Shown here: positions 1 through 5,735 of the stretch, piece by piece | Position numbering within the stretch: the stretch's first letter is position 1 | Layout: each line of letters starts with the position of its first letter | Assembly: GCA_020720905.1 (NCBI GenBank) | Contig: DYNT01000004.1 | Location: 1 to 10,007, forward strand | Direction: 5' to 3' | DNA: 10,007 nt | From: Micavibrio aeruginosavorus | GTDB taxonomy: Bacteria; Pseudomonadota; Alphaproteobacteria; UBA9219 | Position numbers and translations under genes: made by a program | The notes under the pieces: model-generated | What the model saw: the letters and a program-made list of their open reading frames with translations, nothing else | The model's database searches: none | What the model was told of the DNA's origin: nothing

Positions 1-203
1 CGAATGGCTTCCGGCCCTTCACGCGCTTTCCCCGTCCCAATGCCCACGCGCCCCTTGCCATCACCGATGACAACCAACGCAGCCATAGCAAAACGTTTAC
101 CACCCTTGACAACCTTGGCGACACGATTAATGCCCACCAATTTTTCGATCAAATCACTGCCTTCGCGGTCTTCCGCATTATCTGATTTCTTCGGCTTCGC
201 CAT
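1..203 (-). CDS. rpsE: 30S ribosomal protein S5 (N-terminal part only)
   Basis: S5 sits on the solvent side of the 30S head/body junction and contributes to decoding fidelity, the mRNA entry channel and the spectinomycin site. Only the first 67 codons are in the window; the rest lies past the left edge. The start is the ATG at 203, preceded by a TAAGGA ribosome binding site. The visible part is the double-stranded-RNA-binding-like domain: NRVAKVVKGG at residues 26-35, then ALVVIGDGKGRVGIGTGKAR at about 42-61. The spectinomycin-loop KVVKGG motif is intact. Residue 63 is Gly, giving REGPEAI, where the family usually has REVPEAI. The gene follows rplR after 35 bases, as expected in the spc operon, and rpmD, rplO and secY should follow outside the window. 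The identification is firm; the C-terminal half cannot be judged. Confidence 0.96.
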   Translation of the reverse strand, partial: MAKPKKSDNAEDREGSDLIEKLVGINRVAKVVKGGKRFAMAALVVIGDGKGRVGIGTGKAREGPEAI

Positions 204-238
204 GTTTTTTCCTTAAGCTCCCTATCGAGACATATTAC

Positions 239-601
239 TTAGAAGTCAAGCCCTGCAGCGCGCGCAGCATCGGCCAATTCTTTGACGCGACCATGGAAAA
301 CACATCCCCCACGATCAAAAACAACCTGTGTATAGCCAGCCTTCTTGGCGCGTTCTGCGACCAGCTTACCAACAGCAGCGGCAGCAATTTTATCAGCTCC
401 CGTCTTCAGCTTTTTGCGAAGATCAGCCTCCAGCGTCGATGCGGCCGCAACCGTTACGCCTTTGGCATCATCGATAATCTGCGCATAGATGTTCTCACCT
501 GTGCGATGAACAGAGAGGCGAGCGCGGCCTTCGGCCTTCCGCTTAATCTGATAGCGCGTGCGCGTCTTGCGGCGTTCGTGCAGTTCTTTTGAATTTAACA
601 T
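239..601 (-). CDS. rplR: 50S ribosomal protein L18
   Basis: L18 binds 5S rRNA and, with L5, anchors it in the central protuberance of the 50S subunit. The 120-residue product has the normal length for the family. Visible motifs are the basic N-terminal tail (residues 1-25, rich in Arg and Lys), RLSVHR at 28-33, NIYAQIIDD at 37-45, AASTLE at 53-58, VFDRGG at 94-99 and the C-terminal HGRVKELADAAR at 103-114. The MLNSKELHERR opening resembles other alphaproteobacterial L18 proteins. The ATG at 601 is preceded by AAAGG, and that site overlaps a small palindrome that touches the start codon. Unlike its neighbours, the gene is separated from the upstream rplF by 82 bases. Confidence 0.97.
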   Translation of the reverse strand: MLNSKELHERRKTRTRYQIKRKAEGRARLSVHRTGENIYAQIIDDAKGVTVAAASTLEADLRKKLKTGADKIAAAAVGKLVAERAKKAGYTQVVFDRGGCVFHGRVKELADAARAAGLDF

Positions 602-612
602 GGTATGATACC
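602..612 (-). promoter_or_regulatory. palindrome over the rplR ribosome binding site
   Basis: In the mRNA sense the bases just before the rplR start read AAAAGGUAUCAUACC followed by AUG. GGUAU and AUACC form an 11-base palindrome that could fold as GGUA-UCA-UACC, placing the GG of the Shine-Dalgarno sequence in a stem that abuts the start codon. The palindrome is seen directly. Any effect on translation is inference, and a 4-bp stem with a 3-base loop is only marginally stable. Confidence 0.4.
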
Positions 613-683
613 TTTTATCTTTTTTCTAAACTCCGGATCCACGCTTTCCTGCTAGGCCAAGGCTTTGCAGAACATGGCGTAGA
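602..683 (-). other. rplF-rplR intergenic spacer
   Basis: This 82-base gap is the widest in the spc part of the window. It contains an imperfect inverted repeat (positions 646-652 against 667-672, one bulged base) and an A-rich stretch leading into the rplR binding site. An 8-codon open frame (ATG at 675, TAG at 654-652, reading MFCKALA) is present but lacks support as a gene. I see no convincing promoter or terminator. Confidence 0.5.
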
Positions 684-1217
684 TTATTTCTTCTTACCTT
701 CCTTACGGCGGATGCGCTCACCGGCATATTTGATGCCCTTCCCCTTATAAGGTTCTGGCTTCTTCATACTGCGGATTTCAGCGGCAACTTGCCCGACCTT
801 TTGACGATCAAAACCGCTGATCGAAAGGACGGTCGGCTTCTCGGCCTTAATCTCAATGCCCTCTGGCGAGAGATAGCGCACCTCATGGCTGAAACCAAGC
901 TGTAAAACAAGCTCCTTGCCTTGCATCGCGGCGCGGAAACCAACGCCCTCAATCTCAAGAACCTTCTTAAAGCCTTCGCTCACACCCTTGACCATATTGG
1001 CCAAGTTGTTGCGCACCGTGCCCCACATCATGCGAGCCTTAGTCGTCTTTTGGGCAGGCGTGACGACAAGCTGCCCATCGGCCAGCTTAACATCAACATC
1101 AGCCGTATAAGCCATGTTAAGCGTACCAAGCTTGCCCTTAACCGTGACAAACCCCGTCTTGACCTCAGCCGTGACGCCTTGTGGCAGCTGAACAGGATGT
1201 TTTCCAATGCGCGACAT
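684..1217 (-). CDS. rplF: 50S ribosomal protein L6
   Basis: L6 lies near the base of the L7/L12 stalk beside the sarcin-ricin loop, where translation factors dock. The 177-residue length matches the family. Two repeated L6 domains are visible: the first covers about residues 1-80 with GTVRNNLANMVKGVSEGF at 66-83, and the second begins with VLEIEGVGFRA at 86-96. The second ends in the rRNA-binding signature PEPYKGKGIKYAGE at 154-167 and a basic tail RIRRKEGKKK. The ATG at 1217 has a GAGG binding site about nine bases upstream. It follows rpsH after 19 bases, the usual order, and nothing in the protein looks abnormal. Confidence 0.98.
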   Translation of the reverse strand: MSRIGKHPVQLPQGVTAEVKTGFVTVKGKLGTLNMAYTADVDVKLADGQLVVTPAQKTTKARMMWGTVRNNLANMVKGVSEGFKKVLEIEGVGFRAAMQGKELVLQLGFSHEVRYLSPEGIEIKAEKPTVLSISGFDRQKVGQVAAEIRSMKKPEPYKGKGIKYAGERIRRKEGKKK

Positions 1218-1236
1218 AATTGAACCTCAACTTCCT

Positions 1237-1635
1237 TTAGAACACGCGGCAAAGAATCTCGCCGCCAACATTTTGCGTGCGCGCTTCGTTATCCGAAAGA
1301 ACGCCATGCGGTGTTGACAAAATCGAGATGCCCAAACCGTTAAACACACGACCGAAGTCTTTGATGCCAGCATAAACGCGGCGTCCAGGCTTTGACACAC
1401 GGTCAATCTTCCGGATACAGCCCATGCCATCATGGTACTTCAGTTCAATGGCAAGAACCGGATGACTCTTCCCTTTTTGCATTTCGGAAAAACCACGAAT
1501 ATAGCCCTCGCGTTGCAGAACTTCCAAAACACGTTTGCGGAATGATGACGATGGGCAATCGACAACTGGCAACTTAGCCATCTGCCCATTGCGAATGCGT
1601 GTCAACATATCTCCAATTGGATCGGTAAACGACAT
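1237..1635 (-). CDS. rpsH: 30S ribosomal protein S8
   Basis: S8 is a primary 16S rRNA-binding protein that nucleates the central domain of the 30S subunit. In E. coli it is also the translational repressor of the spc operon, acting on mRNA at the start of rplE. The 132-residue product shows DPIGDMLTRIRNG at residues 5-17, the KYHDG region at 66-70, RVSKPGRRVYAG at 79-90 and the C-terminal STPHGVLSDNEA at 107-118 followed by GGEILCRVF. The ending with Cys-Arg-Val-Phe is common in alphaproteobacteria. The ATG at 1635 has one of the best ribosome binding sites in the window, AAGGAGG. The upstream rpsN stop is 14 bases away. No S8-binding mimic was recognised at the rplX/rplE junction. Confidence 0.98.
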   Translation of the reverse strand: MSFTDPIGDMLTRIRNGQMAKLPVVDCPSSSFRKRVLEVLQREGYIRGFSEMQKGKSHPVLAIELKYHDGMGCIRKIDRVSKPGRRVYAGIKDFGRVFNGLGISILSTPHGVLSDNEARTQNVGGEILCRVF

Positions 1636-1649
1636 GCCCCAAATCCTCC

Positions 1650-1955
1650 TTACCAGCTCGACTTGATAACGCCAGGGAGCTGACCCGATGAGGCCAGTTC
1701 GCGAAGCGCGATACGCGAAAGTTTAAACTTGCGATAATAACCGCGAGGACGACCGCTCAGCTCACAACGGTTGCGAATGCGAACCTTGGATGAATTGCGC
1801 GGCATCTTCGCCAATTTCATAACAGCCTCAAAACGGTCTTCCATGGATGTCTCCTTATCCATGATTTGCGCTTTAAGAGCCGTCCGCGTCACAGCCTTTT
1901 GCTTGCACAAACGGCGGCGGCGGTCATTTTTCTCAATCATCGACTTTTTGGCCAT
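1650..1955 (-). CDS. rpsN: 30S ribosomal protein S14, zinc-independent form
   Basis: S14 binds 16S rRNA in the 30S head next to S3, S10 and S19 and assembles late. At 101 residues this is the long form. The C-terminal signature RNRCELSGRPRG is at residues 61-72, and PGVIKSSW closes the protein. Only two cysteines are present (17 and 64) and there is no CxxC pair, so it should not bind zinc. The start at 1955 is ATG with GGGAAG upstream. It follows rplE after 15 bases. A zinc-free S14 in the main operon is normal for proteobacteria, and no second copy is in the window. Confidence 0.98.
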   Translation of the reverse strand: MAKKSMIEKNDRRRRLCKQKAVTRTALKAQIMDKETSMEDRFEAVMKLAKMPRNSSKVRIRNRCELSGRPRGYYRKFKLSRIALRELASSGQLPGVIKSSW

Positions 1956-1970
1956 AACTCTTCCCTTCCC

Positions 1971-2537
1971 TTAACTTTGGAACGGCATGTTAAACCCACG
2001 CAAAAGCGCAAAGGCTTCACTGTCCGTCTCGGCCGTCGTACAAATCACGATGTCCATCCCACGAATTTCGTCAATCTTGTCAAAATCGATTTCGGGGAAA
2101 ACGATCTGTTCTTTTAAGCCCATGGCATAGTTGCCCGCGCCATCAAAGCTTTTGGCCGAAATGCCACGGAAATCGCGAATGCGAGGCATCGCAATGTTGA
2201 CCAAACGATCCATAAACTCGTACATCTTTTCACGGCGCAACGTCACTTTGCAGCCAATGCCAAGCCCAGCGCGCAATTTAAAGCTGGCGATGGCCTTGCG
2301 CGACTTGGTCACAACAGGCCGTTGTCCAGCGATTAAGGTAAGCTGCTCGGCGGCGCTCTTGACCTTTTTGCTGTCGTTCACAGACTCGCCCACGCCCATA
2401 TTGATGACGATCTTTTCAAGACGAGGAACCTGCAAGCGGTTGGTATACCCCTGCGATTTCATCATCTCTGGCAAAACGACATCGTTATAATGGCGCTGAA
2501 GGCGCGGTACGTATTTTTCTTTGGCTTTGGCCGTCAT
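1971..2537 (-). CDS. rplE: 50S ribosomal protein L5
   Basis: L5 binds 5S rRNA, sits in the central protuberance and contacts P-site tRNA and the S13 bridge. From the chosen ATG at 2537 the product has 188 residues, close to the 179 of E. coli. Motifs include QVPRLEKIVINMGVGE at 36-51, GQRPVVTKSRKAIASFK at 71-87, GIGCKVTLR at 93-101, MPRIRDFRGISAKSFDG at 117-133 and FPEIDFDKID at 147-156. A longer frame begins at a TTG at 2561 and would overlap rplX by eight bases. That start has no binding site and adds eight residues outside the family alignment, whereas the ATG follows a TAAGGA that includes the rplX stop codon. The gap to rplX is 16 bases, like its neighbours. Confidence 0.97.
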   Translation of the reverse strand: MTAKAKEKYVPRLQRHYNDVVLPEMMKSQGYTNRLQVPRLEKIVINMGVGESVNDSKKVKSAAEQLTLIAGQRPVVTKSRKAIASFKLRAGLGIGCKVTLRREKMYEFMDRLVNIAMPRIRDFRGISAKSFDGAGNYAMGLKEQIVFPEIDFDKIDEIRGMDIVICTTAETDSEAFALLRGFNMPFQS

Positions 2538-2550
2538 GGCTTTTCTCTCT

Positions 2551-2556
2551 TCCTTA
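2551..2556 (-). promoter_or_regulatory. ribosome binding site that decides the rplE start
   Basis: In the mRNA sense TAAGGA matches the 16S anti-Shine-Dalgarno and overlaps the TAA stop of rplX. It lies 13 bases before the ATG at 2537 and inside the reading frame of the alternative TTG start at 2561, so it can serve only the ATG. The spacing is slightly long. The purine run GAGAG that follows may also contribute. Confidence 0.65.
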
Positions 2557-2877
2557 CTCAATCACTTCGCCGGAACGCTTGGCATGCCGCGTCTTTGCGC
2601 CATCCTTGCCGACTTTGATGCTAATGCGGGTCGCCTTGTTGTCTTTCGGATCGATCAGCGCGACGTTCGAAGCGTGCAAAGGCGCCTCAATCTGCTTGCG
2701 TCCCCCTTGAGGATCCGCTTGCGTAGGCTTGGTATGACGAGTCACACGATTAACGCCGACAACGACAACACGGTTTTCAGACGGGATCACCATCTTGACC
2801 ATGCCGGTCTTGCCCTTATCCTTACCGGCGATAACAATCACGTTATCGTTTTTCTTGATTTTCATCTTAACGGACAT
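2554..2877 (-). CDS. rplX: 50S ribosomal protein L24
   Basis: L24 is one of two proteins that start 50S assembly, and it lies near the mouth of the polypeptide exit tunnel. The 107-residue product contains the KOW motif VIVIAGKDKGKTGMV at residues 13-27, then GVNRVTRH at 41-48, KPTQADPQGG at 50-59 and HASNVALIDPK at 68-78. The start was placed at the ATG at 2877, one codon inside a GTG at 2880, because it forms a TGATG junction with the rplN stop and is preceded by AGAGG. Another ATG at 2865 (MKIKKNDNV) is possible but fits the spacing less well. The one-base overlap with rplN suggests coupled translation. The C-terminal tail GAKTRHAKRSGEVIE is ordinary. Confidence 0.96.
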   Translation of the reverse strand: MSVKMKIKKNDNVIVIAGKDKGKTGMVKMVIPSENRVVVVGVNRVTRHTKPTQADPQGGRKQIEAPLHASNVALIDPKDNKATRISIKVGKDGAKTRHAKRSGEVIE

Positions 2878-2879
2878 CA
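2875..2879 (-). promoter_or_regulatory. TGATG stop/start overlap, rplN to rplX
   Basis: The last base of the rplN TGA stop is the first base of the rplX ATG. A ribosome ending on rplN is therefore placed directly on the rplX start, a common arrangement for coupled, equimolar synthesis. AGAGG inside the last codons of rplN acts as the binding site. The overlap is seen directly; coupling is inferred. Confidence 0.8.
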
Positions 2880-3245
2880 CAACACCTCTTCCGCGAGCGA
2901 GATAATCTTCATAAAGCCCAAGGTGCGAAGCTCACGCGTCACCGGCCCAAAGATACGCGTGCCAATTGGCTCCTTATCCTTGTTGATCAAAACAGCGGCG
3001 TTACGGTCAAAGCGAATGACGCTGCCATCGTCGCGCTTAATCGCATACTTTTGACGCACGATAACGGCTTTATGAACGTCGCCTTTTTTGACGCGACCAC
3101 GGGGGATCGCTTCTCTGATTGAGACAACAATAATATCGCCAACACTGGCAATCATACGATGCGATCCACCGAGTACTTTCACACAGAGAACCTTTTTGGC
3201 TCCACTGTTGTCCGCAACATCGAGAACGGATTCCATTTGAATCAT
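2877..3245 (-). CDS. rplN: 50S ribosomal protein L14
   Basis: L14 is on the subunit interface of the 50S subunit, next to L19 and L3. It forms bridges to 16S rRNA and is the docking site of the silencing factor RsfS. The 122-residue product has the standard length. Motifs are LDVADNSGAK at 8-17, VLGGSHR at 24-30, GDIIVVSIREAIPRGRVKKG at 36-55, SVIRFDRNAAVLIN at 75-88 and GTRIFGPVTRELR at 95-107. The ATG at 3245 begins MIQMESVLDV, the standard start. Its binding site is poor (GGAAGTGG). rplN opens the spc operon in E. coli, but the gap to rpsQ here is only 29 bases, leaving no obvious room for a separate promoter. Confidence 0.98.
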   Translation of the reverse strand: MIQMESVLDVADNSGAKKVLCVKVLGGSHRMIASVGDIIVVSIREAIPRGRVKKGDVHKAVIVRQKYAIKRDDGSVIRFDRNAAVLINKDKEPIGTRIFGPVTRELRTLGFMKIISLAEEVL

Positions 3246-3274
3246 GGCTTAATCCACTTCCACACTAAAGTTAC

Positions 3275-3526
3275 TTACTTATCGCCTTGGGTTGTCGTTT
3301 CATCAACAACCGTCCAACTCTTACGCTTGCTGATCGGGCGACATTCGATAATCGAAACGCTATCGCCTTCCTTGCAACTGTTCGTTTCATCATGCGCAGC
3401 GTACTTTTTGGACGTGCGAATGTATTTCTTATAGATCGGGTGCATAACGCGACGTTCAACAAGCACGGTGATGGTTTTATCACCCTTGTCACTGACGACG
3501 GTTCCTTGCAATACGCGACGTGGCAT
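3275..3526 (-). CDS. rpsQ: 30S ribosomal protein S17
   Basis: S17 is a primary 16S rRNA-binding protein of the 30S body with an OB fold. The 83-residue product is typical. Visible are PRRVLQGTVVSDKGDKTITV at residues 2-21, the HPIYKKYIRTSKKYAAHDE stretch at 29-47, the conserved GD at 54-55 and the C-terminal ECRPISKRKSW at 61-71. The ATG at 3526 is preceded by GAGGGA. It follows rpmC after 23 bases. In E. coli it is the last gene of the S10 operon; here it leads straight into rplN. Confidence 0.98.
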   Translation of the reverse strand: MPRRVLQGTVVSDKGDKTITVLVERRVMHPIYKKYIRTSKKYAAHDETNSCKEGDSVSIIECRPISKRKSWTVVDETTTQGDK

Positions 3527-3549
3527 CTTTCAGTCCCTCACTCTTTCCC

Positions 3550-3771
3550 TTACGCAGCCGAACCGGCTTGACGTTGACGTTCATTGATCACGGTCATGAT
3601 CTTGGCAATTTCCTTACGAACCGCAGTCACACGCGCCGTATTGGCAAGCTGACCCGTCGCCTTCTGAAAACGAAGATTGAACTGCTCTTTGCGTAGCTCA
3701 AGCAGGCGATCTTCTAATTCCTTATCAGTCTTCATGCGCACATCGGCGGCTTTAACTTGTGTCTTTGCCAT
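3550..3771 (-). CDS. rpmC: 50S ribosomal protein L29
   Basis: L29 is a small helical protein at the exit-tunnel rim beside L23, where nascent-chain factors dock. The 73-residue product fits the two-helix hairpin of the family: the first helix is about residues 16-42 (KELEDRLLELRKEQFNLRFQ), followed by the QLANTARVTAVRKEIAKI block at 41-58. The ATG at 3771 has a clear AAGGAG binding site. It sits 26 bases after rplP and 23 before rpsQ, the standard place. The short C-terminal tail (RQRQAGSAA) is unremarkable. Confidence 0.97.
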   Translation of the reverse strand: MAKTQVKAADVRMKTDKELEDRLLELRKEQFNLRFQKATGQLANTARVTAVRKEIAKIMTVINERQRQAGSAA

Positions 3772-3797
3772 GATCAGGCTCCTTTATTCTTCACTCT

Positions 3798-4211
3798 TTA
3801 TGCCGCTTCACGCTGCACGAACTTTGTCTTAATAGGCAACTTGGCCGCGGCTAACAAAAACGCTTGCTTGGCCACAGCTTCCGGCACGCCATCCAACTCA
3901 AACATGATGCGACCTGGATGAACGCGGCAAGCCCAATACTCGGTCGATCCCTTACCCGATCCCATGCGAACTTCGGCAGGTTTTTTCGAGACAGGCACAT
4001 CCGGAAAAACAAGGATCCAAAGACGCCCCTGACGCTTAATGGCACGCGTGATAGCACGACGAGCGGACTCGATCTGACGCGCTGTAATACGCTCTGGCTC
4101 CATCGCCTTAAGGCCAAAGGCCCCAAAGTTCAAACGAAAGCCGCCCTTAGCCGCGCCATGAATGCGCCCCTTATGAGCCTTGCGGTACTTTGTACGTTTT
4201 GGTGACAACAT
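3798..4211 (-). CDS. rplP: 50S ribosomal protein L16
   Basis: L16 organises the A-site tRNA-binding region of the 50S subunit between helices 38 and 89 and contacts the peptidyl transferase centre. The 137-residue length is normal. Motifs include MLSPKRTKYRKAHKGR at 1-16, ITARQIESARRAITRAIKRQ at 42-61, PVSKKPAEVRMGSGKG at 73-88 and LAAAKLPIKTKFV at 120-132. Arg82 corresponds to E. coli Arg81, the residue hydroxylated by the oxygenase YcfD. Residue 67 is Leu, giving WILVFPD, where most bacteria have WIRVFPD or WIRIFPD. The ATG at 4211 follows a moderate site (TAGGGTAGG). The gap to rpsC is 27 bases. Confidence 0.98.
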   Translation of the reverse strand: MLSPKRTKYRKAHKGRIHGAAKGGFRLNFGAFGLKAMEPERITARQIESARRAITRAIKRQGRLWILVFPDVPVSKKPAEVRMGSGKGSTEYWACRVHPGRIMFELDGVPEAVAKQAFLLAAAKLPIKTKFVQREAA

Positions 4212-4238
4212 GTTAACCTACCCTAAAAAAATCTTATC

Positions 4239-4922
4239 TTACGAGCGAACCGGAGCATTTTCCAAAGCGCGCTTCTCTTGCGCCATCGGATCATGATCAA
4301 GGATTTCGCCTTTAAAGATCCAAACCTTCACGCCGCAAGCCCCCATGGTGGTGTGAGCCGTCGAAACGCCATAATCCAGATCAGCACGAAGCGTGTGCAA
4401 AGGAACGCGACCCTCGCGATACCATTCCATACGCGCGATTTCAGCGCCGCCCAAACGACCGGAGCAATTGATACGAATGCCCAAAGCGCCCAAACGAAGA
4501 GCGGATTGCACAGCGCGCTTCATCGCGCGACGGAAAGCAATACGACGCTCCAACTGACTGGCAATATTATCGGCCACAAGCTTGGCATCAATTTCAGGCT
4601 TGCGGATTTCAACGATGTTCAGCGCGACTTCTGCCGTTGTCATCTTGGCAATCTCGCTGCGCAACTTCTCAATATCCGCGCCCTTTTTCCCAATCACAAC
4701 GCCCGGACGAGCCGAATGGATCGTGACACGGCACTTGCCAGAAGGACGCTCAATCGTGATCTGCGCCACGCTGGCTTGGGGGCCAAGCTTCTTCATCAAA
4801 TAGCTGCGGATTTTCAAATCTTCATGCAGCTTATCGGCATAATCCTTATCCGAGAACCAACGGCTGTTCCACGTCCGATTAACGCCGATACGCATCCCGA
4901 TTGGATTGACTTTCTGACCCAT
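4239..4922 (-). CDS. rpsC: 30S ribosomal protein S3
   Basis: S3 lines the mRNA entry tunnel of the 30S head and contributes to the ribosomal helicase activity. The 227-residue product starts MGQKVNPIGMRIG. A type II KH domain includes the GVVIGKKGADIEKL segment at 74-87, with the GxxG loop at 78-81. Arg131, Arg132 and Lys135 match the E. coli residues linked to mRNA unwinding. The C-terminal domain carries CSGRLGGAEIAR at 153-164 and REGRVPLHTLRADLDYG at 169-185. The ATG at 4922 is only three bases after the rplV stop. The sole upstream purine-rich site is a run of G inside the last rplV codons, so translation probably relies on coupling to rplV. Confidence 0.98.
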   Translation of the reverse strand: MGQKVNPIGMRIGVNRTWNSRWFSDKDYADKLHEDLKIRSYLMKKLGPQASVAQITIERPSGKCRVTIHSARPGVVIGKKGADIEKLRSEIAKMTTAEVALNIVEIRKPEIDAKLVADNIASQLERRIAFRRAMKRAVQSALRLGALGIRINCSGRLGGAEIARMEWYREGRVPLHTLRADLDYGVSTAHTTMGACGVKVWIFKGEILDHDPMAQEKRALENAPVRS

Positions 4923-4925
4923 GGC

Positions 4926-5426
4926 TTAAGCCCCCGTCACAGCTTGCGCTGTCTTTTTGATTGTTGCTTTTTTAACGGCGACGCTTTTTTCAGCGCCTTC
5001 TTTTTTGGACAGGCCACGCCTACGGCGGGCTTCCTTCTTGGCGTCAACTTCACCCTCTTGGCGCTCACGCACAATGATGGTCAGGTTACTAAAAGGCTTT
5101 TCGATGCCAGCGCTCTTACCACGACCGCGCGTGTGCATACGCTTCATCACAAAAGCGCGGCCACAGAAGGCCTCGGCCACGACCAAACGGTCAACGTCCA
5201 AGGAATGATTGTTTTCGGCGTTCGCAATCGCTGCCTGCAAAACCTTTTTCACGTCCTGCGCGATGCGGCGCTTTTCAAAGGTCAGCTGCGTCATGGCCGT
5301 CGCTGCGCCAAGGCCGCGAATGCTGGCGGCCACCACATTCAACTTGCGTGCGCCTGTACGGATCGCCGAGGCTTTCGCCATCGCTTGATCGGCAGGTAAA
5401 CGTCTTTCTGTTTTGGGCTTACTCAT
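4926..5426 (-). CDS. rplV: 50S ribosomal protein L22 with a basic C-terminal extension
   Basis: L22 has a globular domain on the 50S surface and a beta-hairpin that lines the exit tunnel near the macrolide site. The product is 166 residues, against about 110-130 in most bacteria. The core is clear: RKLNVVAASIRG at 27-38, KKVLQAAIANAENNHSLDVD at 60-79, the tunnel hairpin around MKRMHTRGRGKSAGIEKPF at 94-112, and NLTIIVRER at 114-122. Where the family usually has SP(Q/R)K and IRGKK, this protein has TGARK and IRGLG. Residues 123-166 form a Lys/Arg-rich, Ala-rich tail with no known domain. The ATG at 5426 has an AAGGGG site that overlaps the rpsS stop. Identity is firm; the tail's function is unknown. 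Confidence 0.97.
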   Translation of the reverse strand: MSKPKTERRLPADQAMAKASAIRTGARKLNVVAASIRGLGAATAMTQLTFEKRRIAQDVKKVLQAAIANAENNHSLDVDRLVVAEAFCGRAFVMKRMHTRGRGKSAGIEKPFSNLTIIVRERQEGEVDAKKEARRRRGLSKKEGAEKSVAVKKATIKKTAQAVTGA

Positions 5427-5441
5427 AGTAGTTACTTCCCC

Positions 5442-5720
5442 TTACTTCTTCGTCTTCTTGTCCGCGCCCGTATGACCTTTAAAGGTACGGGTGGGAGCAA
5501 ACTCGCCAAACTTGTGGCCAATCATGTTTTCGGACACGGACACAGGCAAAAACTTGTTGCCGTTGTAAACGCCAAACGTCAGGCCAACAAACTGCGGCAG
5601 GATCGTTGAACGACGCGACCACGTCTTGATGATGTCATTACGACCAGAGGCGCGAGCCTTTTCGGCCTTCCCCAGCATATAACCGTCAACAAACGGGCCT
5701 TTCCAAACTGAACGTGTCAC
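5442..5720 (-). CDS. rpsS: 30S ribosomal protein S19
   Basis: S19 binds 16S rRNA in the 30S head with S13 and contacts the A-site region and the B1a bridge. The 92-residue product has standard length. Motifs are RSVWKGPFVDGYML at residues 3-16, KTWSRRSTILPQFVG at 32-46, VYNGNKFLPV at 51-60 and MIGHKFGEFAPTRTFKGH at 66-83, with a basic tail. The start codon is GTG at 5720. It is supported by the exact MTRSVWKGPF alignment and by a GAGGGA site upstream, and there is no suitable ATG. It is the only non-ATG start I assign here. The gap from rplB is 15 bases. Confidence 0.97.
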   Translation of the reverse strand: MTRSVWKGPFVDGYMLGKAEKARASGRNDIIKTWSRRSTILPQFVGLTFGVYNGNKFLPVSVSENMIGHKFGEFAPTRTFKGHTGADKKTKK

Positions 5721-5735
5721 GTTGTGCTCTCCCTC

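Noticed and set aside
652..675. 8-codon open frame (MFCKALA) between rplF and rplR as a leader peptide
   Set aside because: It is too short to judge. The purine run before it is simply the Lys/Glu codons ending rplF, and no linked attenuator is visible.
2521..3054. Plus-strand open frame opposite rplX and rplN
   Set aside because: It is a shadow of conserved genes, with an unconvincing protein sequence and no upstream signals.
4278..5399. 373-codon open frame on the plus strand, opposite rpsC and rplV
   Set aside because: It lies entirely antisense to two firmly identified ribosomal genes, crosses their junction and has no recognisable domain. Its openness is explained by the codon bias of the genes on the other strand.
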